This document shows positions 7,725 to 16,517 of a DNA stretch of 64,000 bases, in pieces. This DNA comes from Streptomyces hoynatensis (GTDB taxonomy: Bacteria; Actinomycetota; Actinomycetes; Streptomycetales; Streptomycetaceae): NCBI RefSeq assembly GCF_003626535.1, contig NZ_RBAL01000016.1, forward strand, positions 62,001-126,000, read 5' to 3'. Each line of letters begins with the position of its first letter. Positions within the stretch are counted from its first letter, which is position 1. The position numbers and the translations under genes are program-made. Below the pieces are notes generated by a model. It ran no database searches and was not told the origin of the DNA. It was given only the letters and a program-made list of their open reading frames with translations.

Positions 7725-10088
7725 CTAGCCGAGCCGCACCAGGACCGGGGGGCTTGGCTCGCCCGAGACGGTGGTCATCGAGAGCACCGCGTGCCTGGGC
7801 GGCACCCGGTGGGCCAGTTCCGAGGCCGACCAGCGCTCCCGCTCGACCCGCCGCACGGTGACCGCCTCGGTGGTGACGTCCCGGCCGGTGAACAGCTTGC
7901 GCACCCCGCGCACCGCGCGCCGCATCCACCCGCCGCTGCGGTCGGGGGTGCGGGTGGTCTCCTCGTCCTCCCGCCACTCGGTGCCCCAGGCCCGGGCGAA
8001 GTGCTCGGCGTCCCAGGTGGTGATGCCGGAGAAGGCCATGCGGCAGCCCACCGCGCCGAGCAGCCCGGTGCGCAGCTGCGGCGGCACGTCGTCCAGGGTG
8101 CGCAGGGCGAGCACCACCCCGGCGTTGTTGGGCCGCAGCTGGGTGAGGCCGCGGACGGTCCCCGGGGTGATGGCCGCGGTGGCGTCGTCGAGCACCAGGC
8201 AGGCGAAGAGGGAGCGGTCGGGCCTGGTGGTCGCGGCGGCGGTGAACTGGGCGAGCAGCAGCCGGGTGATGATCCGCCGCGCCTCCGCGTGCCCGGTGGC
8301 CGGCAGGTCCACCCGCACCCGCAGCGGGTGGACCAGGGCGCTGAGCGAGAAGGGCCGCGCGTCCTGGGAGAACCCGGCCCGGTCGAGGACCGCGAGCCGG
8401 TCCGCGAGCTGGGGCCCGAGGTCGTCGGGGCGCTGGGCCTGCCTGGCCCGCGCGTCGAGTTCCCGCTGCTGGGCGGCGGCCCCCGCAAGGGCCAGGTCCT
8501 CGCGCAGGGTGGCCAGCAGCGCGGGGGCGCCGTCCAGCATGGCGCGCAGCTCTGGCACCCCGGGCAGCTGCCCGTACGCGGCCAGGTAGGGGCCGATCAG
8601 CTGCACGAGGACGGCCGCCGCCTCCTGCTGCTCGATGCGGGAGCCGCCGGTCAGCGCCTCGGCGAGCAGCCCGGCGGCCTCGTCCGTGTCGGTGGCGCCG
8701 CCGTACAGGTCGAGCTGGTGGGTGCCGGCCGGGTCGCCGACGCGGACGATGATGTCGAAGGCGTCGTCGGGCCCCAGGCCGCTGTTCGCGGTGCCGACGG
8801 CGACCACGGCGGCCTGGCCGGTCAGGGCGTGCAGGCACAGCGCCTCGGTGACCGGCCTGATGACGCGGCCGGTCTTGCCCGAGCCCGGGGGGCCGACGGC
8901 GAGCAGGGAGGTGCCGAGCACCGCGGGGTCGAGGGCCACGTCCTCGCCGCGGTACTCGTAGGCGTTGCGCTCCTCGTCCACCGCGTGCCCGATGCGCACC
9001 TGCCTGGTCAGCAGGTCGTGGGTGGCCGCCCGCACCGGCAGGTCGCGGTCGCCCGAGGGGTGGACGAACGCGCCCGCCCCCAGCGCGGCGGCCGCCCTGG
9101 CGAACTCGGGCAGGTCGGTCGGCCGGGCCCGCACCGCCCCCCAGGCGTGCGCGATGCGCGCGTAGTCGAGGTCGCTCATCGCGCCGTTCCTGAGGTCCCC
9201 GGCCAGCCGGTCGGCGGCCTCGGGAGCCCCGGCGGCACGCAGTTCCGTGAAGTCCGTGAGCCGGGCCAACTCGGCGCGCTCCTCCGGGGTGCGCGCGCGG
9301 CGCGCGGCTCCCGGCGCGGCGGGCGGGTAGCGGCGCAGCACCGCGCGCCAGCCGCCGAGCCAGCCGAAGAGCGCGAGGAGCAGCAGCGTGTAGAGGACGT
9401 AGTAGAGGTTGTAGGAGAGCGTGTAGGCGGTGCTGTCGCCCTCCTCCCACCAGGAGTCGGGCACCACCGCGTAGAGCGGGTCGAGCCAGAACTCCCAGAT
9501 GCCGAGGAAGCTCAGCCGCCAGGCCGCCCAGGCCCCGGCGAGCGCGGCCAGCGCGCGCAGCGTGGCCGCGGAGCCAAGCGGCTCGATGTCGGCCCTGCCG
9601 CACAGCAGCCGCAGCGCCGCGGGGCGCCAGCGGCGCCACAGCCCGGACGCGTTGCCCACCCGGCCGAAGGCGTACGCCAGCAGGCAGGCGACGAGGACCT
9701 GGTAGAGGTAGACGGCCGTGTGGTTGGCCGTGCCGTGCCAGGTGTCCACGCCGATCCAGTACAGCGGCCGGTTGGCGAAGTCGAGGTAGCCGTTGTCGTA
9801 GAACGACCACACGAACCAGCCGCAGATCAGCGCGAGCAGCGCCCCGCCGTGCAGCTCGCGGTCCCCGGGCAGGTCGGGGTCCTCGGGCGGCTTGGGCGCG
9901 TGGTCCTGCCGCCACACGCCTGGCTTGGCCGCGGGGCGCGGCCGGTGCAGCCAGCGCACCAGCGGCGGCGCCCCGGGCTCCGCCGCCGGCGGCGGCATCG
10001 GCGGCGGCGCTGCCGGGCGCGGGACGGGCGCCGCCTTCGCGCGGGTGTTCCGCGCGCCGCGCGCACCGTACGGGTCGTTGGTGCTCAT
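7725..10088 (-). CDS. Orphan TraG/TraD-like membrane ATPase
   Basis: Integral-membrane P-loop ATPase of 787 residues. After a Pro-rich cytoplasmic N terminus there are about four hydrophobic segments (roughly 82-102, 127-148, 178-200, 222-245). A soluble ATPase domain follows with Walker A VGPPGSGKT (Lys about 405) and a likely Walker B LFACLVLDDA. It resembles actinobacterial proteins annotated as type IV secretion/conjugative DNA-transfer ATPases. No relaxase, mating-pore or plasmid-maintenance gene is nearby, so a plasmid-transfer role is not supported by context. It is flanked by metabolic and ABC-transport genes. The true substrate is unknown; DNA or protein translocation is inference from the fold. 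Confidence 0.75.
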   Translation of the reverse strand: MSTNDPYGARGARNTRAKAAPVPRPAAPPPMPPPAAEPGAPPLVRWLHRPRPAAKPGVWRQDHAPKPPEDPDLPGDRELHGGALLALICGWFVWSFYDNGYLDFANRPLYWIGVDTWHGTANHTAVYLYQVLVACLLAYAFGRVGNASGLWRRWRPAALRLLCGRADIEPLGSAATLRALAALAGAWAAWRLSFLGIWEFWLDPLYAVVPDSWWEEGDSTAYTLSYNLYYVLYTLLLLALFGWLGGWRAVLRRYPPAAPGAARRARTPEERAELARLTDFTELRAAGAPEAADRLAGDLRNGAMSDLDYARIAHAWGAVRARPTDLPEFARAAAALGAGAFVHPSGDRDLPVRAATHDLLTRQVRIGHAVDEERNAYEYRGEDVALDPAVLGTSLLAVGPPGSGKTGRVIRPVTEALCLHALTGQAAVVAVGTANSGLGPDDAFDIIVRVGDPAGTHQLDLYGGATDTDEAAGLLAEALTGGSRIEQQEAAAVLVQLIGPYLAAYGQLPGVPELRAMLDGAPALLATLREDLALAGAAAQQRELDARARQAQRPDDLGPQLADRLAVLDRAGFSQDARPFSLSALVHPLRVRVDLPATGHAEARRIITRLLLAQFTAAATTRPDRSLFACLVLDDATAAITPGTVRGLTQLRPNNAGVVLALRTLDDVPPQLRTGLLGAVGCRMAFSGITTWDAEHFARAWGTEWREDEETTRTPDRSGGWMRRAVRGVRKLFTGRDVTTEAVTVRRVERERWSASELAHRVPPRHAVLSMTTVSGEPSPPVLVRLG

Positions 10089-10319
10089 CCGGTGTGCCTG
10101 GCCCCCTGATCAGGACATCGGCCGCGTGCCCGCGGCCTCCGTTCGCCCCGGCCGCCTGCGGCGGCGGCCGATGTCGTTCAACGCGGTTTTAATGTAGTGC
10201 CGTTCGGTGTCGAATATGCAGGGCGGTAAAGCGTCCATACCCGTTCCGCTGGGACATCTGGTGCGCTACGGTCCTGCCTCACCCCCCACTGGCTCAAAGA
10301 CGACCCTGGGCGGAACTTC

Positions 10320-11675
10320 ATGACACGCGCGATCTCCTTGCGAGACGTCTCCAAGATCTATCCACGCAACGTGGTGGCCGTGGACCGGCTGTCGCTGGAC
10401 ATCGAGCCCGGCGAGTTCGTCGTGCTGCTCGGCCCTTCCGGCTGCGGCAAGTCCACCGTGCTGCGCATGATCGCGGGCCTTGAGGAGATCACCTCGGGAG
10501 AGCTGCTGCTCGACGGCGTGGCCGCCAACGACCTGGCGCCCGGCGAGCGGGAGCTGGCCATGGTCTTCCAGCAGTACGCGCTGTACCCGAACATGACGAG
10601 CCGCCAGAACATCGCCTTCCCGCTGCGGATGGAGCAGCGGCTCGACGACCACGACCAGCGGGTGCGCGAGGCGGCCAGGCTGCTGGACATCGAGCAGCTC
10701 CTCGACCGCTACCCCGCGCAGCTCTCGGGCGGGGAGCGGCAGCGGGTGGCGATGGGGCGGGCCATCGTGAGGCGGCCCACGGCCTTCCTGCTCGACGAGC
10801 CGCTGTCCAACCTCGACGCCAAGCTGCGCACCCGGCTGCGGGCCGAAATCGCCACGCTGACCAGGCACTTGGGCGTGACGACGGTGTACGTCACCCACGA
10901 CCAGTCCGAGGCGATGTCGCTCGGGGACCGGGTGGCGGTGATGCGGGACGGGGTGCTGCAGCAGGTCGGTACGGCCCGGGACGTCTACGGCCTGCCCGAC
11001 AACGTCTTCGTGGCGGCCTTCGTCGGCACCCCCCGCATCAACCTGCTCAGCGCCACGGTGCACGCGCCGCTCGACGGCCGGATGAGTATCGACTTCGGCA
11101 CCCAGCGGATGCTGCTGCCGCAGCCGCTGAGCCCGGATCACCAGATGCTGCGGCTCCAGATGGGCCGGGAGATCACGGTGGGGCTGCGCTCCGAGGCGGC
11201 TCGCATCGCCTCGCCCGGCGCCATGCGGCCGACGGAGGCGCTGCTCAACGGCGTGGTGCAGCACGTGGAGTACCAGGGGCACGAGTCCCTGGTGCACGTG
11301 AGCACCGGCGCCAGGCCGGCCAGGGTGGACGGGCTTGAGGCGGCGCGCGGCCCGGCGCGGACCCGCACCCGGCGCGCCGCCCGCGCCGCCGCGGGCCTGG
11401 GGCAGGGCGCGCTGGGGCGGCTGCGGCGGCGGGCGAGGTCCTCGGTCGCCACCCTGGAACGCCCGGCGGAGCCCGCGCCGCCCCCGGCACCCGCCTCGCC
11501 CATCCCCTCGGGCCGGATCGCGGACGGGCTGGTGCTGCGGGCGGGCGCGGACGTGCAGCTGCGGATCGGCGAGCGGGTGCCGCTGCTGCTCGATCTCGGG
11601 CAGCTCTACGTCTTCGACAGCGAGGGCCGGCGGATCTGCCCGGCGCCGGTCGGGACGCCCCGGCTGGAGGGGTAG
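10320..11675 (+). CDS. MsiK/UgpC-like carbohydrate ABC transporter ATPase
   Basis: ATP-binding subunit of the sugar-importer (MalK/UgpC/MsiK) class, 451 residues. Walker A is GPSGCGKST (38-46), the signature is LSGGERQR, Walker B is FLLDEP, the D-loop is SNLDAKLR and the switch is VTHDQSEA. The C-terminal regulatory beta domain begins near 235 but is split by a basic Ala/Arg/Pro-rich stretch at about 335-400, making the protein some 80-90 residues longer than typical. There is no permease or binding-protein gene nearby, as for multitasking MsiK-type ATPases that serve several sugar importers in streptomycetes. The ATG at 10320 starts MTRAISLRDVSKIY. Its partner transporters are not in this window. 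Confidence 0.88.
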   Translation: MTRAISLRDVSKIYPRNVVAVDRLSLDIEPGEFVVLLGPSGCGKSTVLRMIAGLEEITSGELLLDGVAANDLAPGERELAMVFQQYALYPNMTSRQNIAFPLRMEQRLDDHDQRVREAARLLDIEQLLDRYPAQLSGGERQRVAMGRAIVRRPTAFLLDEPLSNLDAKLRTRLRAEIATLTRHLGVTTVYVTHDQSEAMSLGDRVAVMRDGVLQQVGTARDVYGLPDNVFVAAFVGTPRINLLSATVHAPLDGRMSIDFGTQRMLLPQPLSPDHQMLRLQMGREITVGLRSEAARIASPGAMRPTEALLNGVVQHVEYQGHESLVHVSTGARPARVDGLEAARGPARTRTRRAARAAAGLGQGALGRLRRRARSSVATLERPAEPAPPPAPASPIPSGRIADGLVLRAGADVQLRIGERVPLLLDLGQLYVFDSEGRRICPAPVGTPRLEG

Positions 11676-11687
11676 GGCCGCGGGGCT

Positions 11688-12209
11688 TCAGGCCCGCAGG
11701 CCGTCGAGGAGGACGGTGATCAGGGCGTCGCCCGGGCGGGCGCCGACGCGGCAGATCGCGACGTTCAGCAGCTCGCGCACCTCGTCAGGGCTGAGGTCGG
11801 AGCGCAGCGTGCCCTCGCGCTGCGCCCCGCGCGCCAGGTCCCTGACCAGTTCGGCGGCCTCGGCGGCCAGCCGGGCCGGCTCGGCCGGGGCCGTGGCGCC
11901 CTCGGTCAGGGAGGCGCAGAGGGCCAGCGGCAGGCCCAGGCCGTGCAGGACCAGGGCGCGCAGGGCGTCCCAGCGCGGCTGCTCGGCGGCGGCCTCGGCC
12001 CAGCCGAAGGCCAGGAAGTCGTCGAGGGCCCGGACGGCGATGTGCTCCACCAGCGCCTGCCGGTCGTCGAAGTGCCGGTAGAGGGTGCCCACCCGCAGCC
12101 CGGCCGCGGTGGCGATCCGGTCCATGCCGACGCCGGCGCCGTGCTCCGTGAACAGGCGCAGCGCCGCCTCGACGATCGCCTCCCGGTTGCGCCGGGCGTC
12201 GGCCCTCAT
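11688..12209 (-). CDS. TetR-family transcriptional regulator
   Basis: Repressor-like protein of 173 residues. The N-terminal helix-turn-helix reads GMDRIATAAGLRVGTLYRHF, typical of TetR proteins; the remainder is the helical ligand-binding/dimerization domain. The ATG at 12209 follows a GGAGG-rich stretch. The gene converges on the MsiK-like gene 12 bp away. The aldo/keto reductase gene upstream on the same strand is a candidate target, and the gene probably represses itself (see the putative operator at 12229-12250). Ligand unknown. Confidence 0.9.
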   Translation of the reverse strand: MRADARRNREAIVEAALRLFTEHGAGVGMDRIATAAGLRVGTLYRHFDDRQALVEHIAVRALDDFLAFGWAEAAAEQPRWDALRALVLHGLGLPLALCASLTEGATAPAEPARLAAEAAELVRDLARGAQREGTLRSDLSPDEVRELLNVAICRVGARPGDALITVLLDGLRA

Positions 12210-12228
12210 CCGGCCCCCTCCGACAAGG

Positions 12229-12250
12229 TGAACTCTCTCTTCATATTATC
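12229..12250 (-). promoter_or_regulatory. Putative TetR promoter/operator
   Basis: Reading the minus strand, an AT-rich GATAATAT (12243-12250), unusual in this GC-rich DNA and like a -10 element, runs directly into TGAA-N7-TTCA (12229-12243). This lies 20-41 bp upstream of the TetR start codon. The arrangement fits self-repression, but the arms are only four bases long. Confidence 0.35.
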
Positions 12251-12350
12251 CCCGGCCCGGGGCATGAGGGTGCCCCTCGCCTTGGAGCCGCGGCATGCGC
12301 CCCGGCCGCCGCCCCACCCGGGGGTTCCGGCCGCGCGGGCCGGCGCCGCA

Positions 12351-12379
12351 CCCGGGCGGGGCCTCCGGCGGGGCCCGGG
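12351..12379 (-). terminator. Possible terminator of the aldo/keto reductase gene
   Basis: Complementary CCCGGGC (12351-12357) and GCCCGGG (12373-12379) just beyond the stop codon can form a GC-rich hairpin without a U-tract. The stem is short, so this is tentative. Confidence 0.3.
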
Positions 12380-12388
12380 CCGGCGGCC

Positions 12389-13240
12389 TCAGCGGGCGCC
12401 GAGGGCGCGGAACTCGGCCTCGCTCAGCCGCACCTCCGCGGCCCCGAGGTTCTCCTCCAGGTGCGCCACCCGCGAGGTGCCGGGGATGGGCAGCATCACG
12501 GGCGAGCGGTGCAGCAGCCAGGCCAGCGCGAACTGGACCGGGGTGGTCTCCCGCTCCCTGGCGATGCCGGCGAGCGGGCCGCCGGGGCGGGCCAGGTCCC
12601 CGGTCTCCAGGGGCTGCCAGGGCAGGAAGCCGAGCCCCTCGGCCTCGCAGTACTCCAGCACGTCCTCCCACCGGCGGTCGGCGAGGCTGTACCGGTTCTG
12701 CACGGTGGCGATCGGGGCGATCTCCCTGGCCTGCCGCACCTGTTCCACGCTCACCTCGGAGAGGCCGAGGTGGCGGATCTTCCCCTCCTGCCGGAGTTCG
12801 GCCAGGGCGCCGAGCTGGTCGGCCAGCGGCACCCTGGGGTCGATCCGGTGCAGCTGGAAGAGGTCGATCCGCTCCAGGGCCAGGTGCCGCAGGCTCAGCT
12901 CGGCCTGCTGGCGCAGGTACTCGGGCCTGCCCAGCGGGTGCCAGCGTCCCGGCCCCGTCCGCGCGAAGCCCGCCTTGGTCGCGATCACCAGGCCGGCGGG
13001 GTAGGGGTGCAGGGCCTGCCTGATGATCCGCTCGCTGACCTCGGGCCCGTAGGAGTCGGCCGTGTCCACCAGCGTCACGCCGAGTTCCACGGCCCGGCGC
13101 AGCACCCGGATCGCCTCCTCGTAGTCCCGCGGCTCACCCCACACGCCGGGTCCGGTCAGGTTCATCGCCCCGAAGCCGAGCCGCCGCACCGGCAGGTCGC
13201 CGCCGATGGCGAAGGACAGCGGAAGGACGTCGTTGGTCAT
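12389..13240 (-). CDS. Aldo/keto reductase
   Basis: NADPH-dependent oxidoreductase of 283 residues with the aldo/keto reductase TIM-barrel pattern. The catalytic tetrad is readable as Asp59 and Tyr64 in VDTADSYG, Lys89 in VIATKAGF, and the His in LFQLHRIDP. The NADP-binding C-terminal segment includes PIPGTSRVAHLEENL. The ATG at 13240 was chosen because the protein begins at the expected distance from the first strand (RLGFGAMNL). It resembles the YdbC/oxidoreductase group found singly in many streptomycetes. Substrate unknown. Confidence 0.9.
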   Translation of the reverse strand: MTNDVLPLSFAIGGDLPVRRLGFGAMNLTGPGVWGEPRDYEEAIRVLRRAVELGVTLVDTADSYGPEVSERIIRQALHPYPAGLVIATKAGFARTGPGRWHPLGRPEYLRQQAELSLRHLALERIDLFQLHRIDPRVPLADQLGALAELRQEGKIRHLGLSEVSVEQVRQAREIAPIATVQNRYSLADRRWEDVLEYCEAEGLGFLPWQPLETGDLARPGGPLAGIARERETTPVQFALAWLLHRSPVMLPIPGTSRVAHLEENLGAAEVRLSEAEFRALGAR

Positions 13241-13559
13241 GCGGGCTCCTCGGGGGCGCGGCGGGCGGCCGGTCTGGCGGACGCGTCCAGGGTGGCGCGC
13301 GCCCCTCCACCCCCCGGGTACGCCGCCGCGCGCGCCCCGGCGAGTCCACCCGGTCCGGCGCGCCCCCTTCCCGCCGAGCAGGCCCCCCACCCGGCCGGCG
13401 GCCCCCGCGCGGCGGTCCGGCCGCGCGCCCGGCCCTCCCCGCCGCGATGGCCAAATCCGGCGGAGCACCACTCCGCGACGGTGCATGCCCGCGCGCGGCG
13501 CGCGGCCCTAGCCTGCCGAAAGGAGTGAGGTAGCCCCCCTTCGCGTCGAGGAGTCCCCC

Positions 13560-14918
13560 ATGACCGTCATGACCGAACTGTTCGGAGGCCCGTCCCTCCC
13601 CCAGGAACGCCGCCTGGTCACCGAGATCCCCGGGCCCGGGTCGCGGGCGCTGATGGCCCGCAAGCAGGCCGCCGTCGCGGACGGGCTGAGCACCGTGATG
13701 CCGGTGTTCGCCAGGCGCGCGGGCGGTGGCGTCGTCGAGGACGTGGACGGCAACTCGTTCATCGACTTCGGCTCCGGCATCGCCGTCACCGGCGTGGGCA
13801 ACAGCGCCGAGGCCGTCGTCAGCCGGGCGACGGCCCAGCTCACGCAGTTCACCCACACCTGCGCGATGGTCACCCCCTACGAGGGCTACGTGGAGGTGTG
13901 CGAGGAACTGGCCCGGCTCACCCCGGGCGACCACGCCAAGAAGTCGCTCCTGCTCAACTCGGGCGCGGAGGCGGTGGAGAACGCCGTCAAGATCGCCCGC
14001 TACCACACCAGGCGGCAGGCGGTCGTCGTCTTCGACCACGGCTACCACGGGCGCACCAACCTCACCATGGGGCTGACCGCCAAGGACATGCCCTACAAGC
14101 ACGGCTTCGGGCCCTTCGCCCCCGAGATCTACCGCGTTCCCCTGGCCTACCCCTTCCGCTGGCTGACGGGCCCGGAGAACTGCGCCGAGGAGGCCGCGGC
14201 CCAGGTCGTCGAGCAGATCACCAAGCAGGTCGGGGTGGGGAACACGGCGGCCATCCTGGTCGAACCGGTGCTCGGCGAGGGCGGGTTCATCGTGCCGGCC
14301 CGCGGCTTCCTGCCCCGGATCGCGGACTTCGCCAGGGAGCACGGGATCCTCTTCATCGCCGACGAGATCCAGACCGGCTTCTGCCGCACCGGCCAGTGGT
14401 TCGCCTGCGAGGACGAGGGCCTGGTCCCCGACCTCATCACGACGGCCAAGGGCATCGCGGGCGGCCTGCCGCTCGCGGCGGTCACCGGGCGCAGCGAGAT
14501 CATGGACGCCGCCCACCCGGGCGGCCTCGGCGGGACCTACGGCGGCAACCCGGTGGCCTGCGCGGCGGCCCTCGGCGCCATCGAGACCATGCGCGAACTC
14601 GACCTGCCGGCCAGGGCGCGGGAGATCGAGGGGCTGATGCGCCCGCGGCTGACCGCGCTCGCCGAGCGGTACCCGCTGATCGGCGAGGTCCGCGGGCGCG
14701 GGGCCATGCTCGCGATCGAGCTGGTCAAGCCGGGCACCAAGGAGCCCGACCCGGCGGCGACCGCGGCCCTGGCCGCCGCCTGCCACCGGCGGGGCCTGCT
14801 GGTGCTGACCACGGGCACCTACGGCAACGTGATGCGCTTCCTGCCGCCGCTCGTCATCGGCGAGGACCTGCTCCGCGAGGGACTCGACGTGCTGGCCGAG
14901 GCCCTCGCCACCCTGTGA
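13560..14918 (+). CDS. gabT: 4-aminobutyrate--2-oxoglutarate aminotransferase
   Basis: Class III PLP-dependent aminotransferase of 452 residues. It transfers the amino group of GABA to 2-oxoglutarate, giving succinate semialdehyde and glutamate. The cofactor region contains NSGAEAVENAVKIAR and FIADEIQTGFCRTG, and the Schiff-base lysine is Lys297 in TTAKGIAGG. Length and these motifs match GabT. A GGAG-type site lies just before the ATG at 13560. Two aldehyde dehydrogenases in the window (4362-5810 and 18329-19762) could act before or after this step, though none is in the same operon. A strong hairpin pair follows 270-370 bp downstream. Confidence 0.92.
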   Translation: MTVMTELFGGPSLPQERRLVTEIPGPGSRALMARKQAAVADGLSTVMPVFARRAGGGVVEDVDGNSFIDFGSGIAVTGVGNSAEAVVSRATAQLTQFTHTCAMVTPYEGYVEVCEELARLTPGDHAKKSLLLNSGAEAVENAVKIARYHTRRQAVVVFDHGYHGRTNLTMGLTAKDMPYKHGFGPFAPEIYRVPLAYPFRWLTGPENCAEEAAAQVVEQITKQVGVGNTAAILVEPVLGEGGFIVPARGFLPRIADFAREHGILFIADEIQTGFCRTGQWFACEDEGLVPDLITTAKGIAGGLPLAAVTGRSEIMDAAHPGGLGGTYGGNPVACAAALGAIETMRELDLPARAREIEGLMRPRLTALAERYPLIGEVRGRGAMLAIELVKPGTKEPDPAATAALAAACHRRGLLVLTTGTYGNVMRFLPPLVIGEDLLREGLDVLAEALATL

Positions 14919-15184
14919 GGGGATGCGGGACGGACGACCCGCAGGACGATGCGACGGACGGCCTGACGATTCCGTGGGTGGGCGAGTTGGTGAGCGGGAG
15001 GTCAAGCCGGATGGAGAAGCTGCGGGGATGTGATGCGGATTGCCGACGCGCGCTGCCGGGGCGCCGCCCGGTGCCGTACCGTCGGTCGCGTAGCGAGAGC
15101 AGCCAGACTCCCGCACTCCTTAACGGACCGATCCGCCCGCCCCACACCCCCCGGGGCGTGCGGCCGTCCGCCGAGTGACCAGGA

Positions 15185-15220
15185 CCGCCCCGGAGCCTCT
15201 CCCCCCTCGCTCCGGGGCGG
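15185..15220. terminator. Hairpin terminator, 11-bp stem
   Basis: CCGCCCCGGAG at 15185-15195 pairs perfectly with CTCCGGGGCGG at 15210-15220. It lies downstream of gabT and of the convergent DUF4352-like gene, so it can serve either strand. As usual in streptomycetes, there is no strong U-tract. Confidence 0.7.
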
Positions 15221-15250
15221 TGGCCGTGCATGTGGCCGTTCAGAGCCGAA

Positions 15251-15289
15251 ACGCGCCCGCCGCCCGCATCTCGCGGGCGGCGGGCGCGT
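15251..15289. terminator. Hairpin terminator, 17-bp perfect stem
   Basis: Positions 15251-15267 and 15273-15289 are perfectly complementary over 17 bp around a 5-nt loop (ATCTC). A short T-containing run follows on the plus strand. It sits 69 bp beyond the stop codon of the minus-strand gene ending at 15358 and is likely a bidirectional terminator. Confidence 0.75.
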
Positions 15290-15357
15290 CTTCGTGCCGG
15301 GGGGGTCGTTCCCGGGAGCCGCGCGGCGGGCCCGTGGACGGGACCCCGCGCGGCGGC

Positions 15358-16419
15358 TCAGGCGTCGAGGCCGCCGTCCGCGCCGCCGCCGTCGCCGGGA
15401 TCTCCCGAGCCGCCGCCGTTGCCCTGGGCCACCGACGGGGGCAGGTCGAACTCCCAGTAGCCCCACTCGTAGTCGTCGCCAGGGGCGTAGTCCACGTCGA
15501 TGGCCCCCGAGCGCGACACCAGGGTGACGGTGAACGACAGCCGGGTCGTGGCGCCGGGCGCGAGGCTCCCCGGCGCCTGGCTGCGGACCACGTCCGCCTC
15601 GCCCACCCGGACGTCGCCGATCCAGATCCGGAAGCGGTCCGCGGTGACCTCGGCGGTGTCCTCGCCGCCGTTGGTGACGTTCAGCGAGAGGAGGACGGTG
15701 TCGCTGTCGATGGCGGACTCGGGCGCGTCGAAGGTGACCCGCACGCCGTTCTCGAAGGCGACCTCCTCGCCCTGCCCGGCCAGGTACTCCGAGCCCGCCT
15801 CCGTCTCCACCTCCACCGAGGCGCCGCCCCAGATCACCAGCACCACGGTGAGCACCAGGGAGATCAGGGTGGTGCCGGCGCCGGTCCACAGGCCGCCGAG
15901 CGCCGCCTTGCGGTTGGTGGCGGCGCCGCTCCTGGCCCGGCCGAAGCCCACGAAGCCGAAGATCAGCGCGAGCACGCCCAGGGACAGCGTGAGCGGGCTG
16001 AGCACGAACGTCCAGCACAGCGAGGCGCCGACGATGCCCAGGACGAGCGCGGCGGTGCCGGGCCCGTTGCGCGGCGCGAACGGGAGCTGCGGCCAGCCCG
16101 CGACTCCCGGGTGCAGGCCCGGGTGCACGGCCGTCTGCACGCCCGACAGGCCCGGCTGCGGGACCCCGGCGAACTGCGTGAACTGCGTGCCCTGTGCCGG
16201 CCCGGCCTGCGGACCCGCGTACCCCGGCGGATAGGGCTGGTGCGGCACCCCCTGACCGCCCGCGGGCGCGGGGGCCTGCCACGTCGTCGTCGCCGGCCCG
16301 GCGGGCGGGGCCGTGGCCGGGGCCGCGCCCTGCGGCGGCCCCGCCGCCGGTGGCGGCGGCACGGGGGGAGCGTTCTCGTCCGGCGGACGGAACGGGTTGG
16401 GCTGCTGCTCGGCAGTCAC
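15358..16419 (-). CDS. DUF4190/DUF4352-like membrane-anchored protein
   Basis: Protein of 353 residues without known enzymatic function. Residues 1-115 are Pro/Gln/Gly-rich. Two hydrophobic segments follow (about 120-160 and 178-200), the arrangement of DUF4190 proteins. An extracytoplasmic beta-rich domain of about 130 residues contains LLSLNVTNGGEDTAEVTADR, as in DUF4352 telokin-like domains. The last 20 residues are Gly/Asp-rich. I chose the GTG at 16419 because GGAGG lies just upstream. It is divergent from the adenosine deaminase gene, 98 bp apart. An envelope role is inferred from topology only. Confidence 0.75.
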   Translation of the reverse strand: MTAEQQPNPFRPPDENAPPVPPPPAAGPPQGAAPATAPPAGPATTTWQAPAPAGGQGVPHQPYPPGYAGPQAGPAQGTQFTQFAGVPQPGLSGVQTAVHPGLHPGVAGWPQLPFAPRNGPGTAALVLGIVGASLCWTFVLSPLTLSLGVLALIFGFVGFGRARSGAATNRKAALGGLWTGAGTTLISLVLTVVLVIWGGASVEVETEAGSEYLAGQGEEVAFENGVRVTFDAPESAIDSDTVLLSLNVTNGGEDTAEVTADRFRIWIGDVRVGEADVVRSQAPGSLAPGATTRLSFTVTLVSRSGAIDVDYAPGDDYEWGYWEFDLPPSVAQGNGGGSGDPGDGGGADGGLDA

Positions 16420-16517
16420 AGGACCTCCCAATCGTTGGCCACACCTTACGGGGCGTGGGGCCGGGCAGGGCACCCACCTACGATGGAGGCGCACCCGAAC
16501 TCTCCCGGGAGGGCCCC

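Larger units (their letters stand above)
14919..15357. other. 439-bp intergenic region after gabT
   Basis: No credible gene is seen here. The first 265 bp are unremarkable. The last part holds two strong hairpins (15185-15220 and 15251-15289) between convergent genes. Confidence 0.5.

Noticed and set aside
7725..10088. Integrated conjugative element
   Set aside because: No integrase, relaxase, att repeats or tRNA; only a single TraG-like ATPase.
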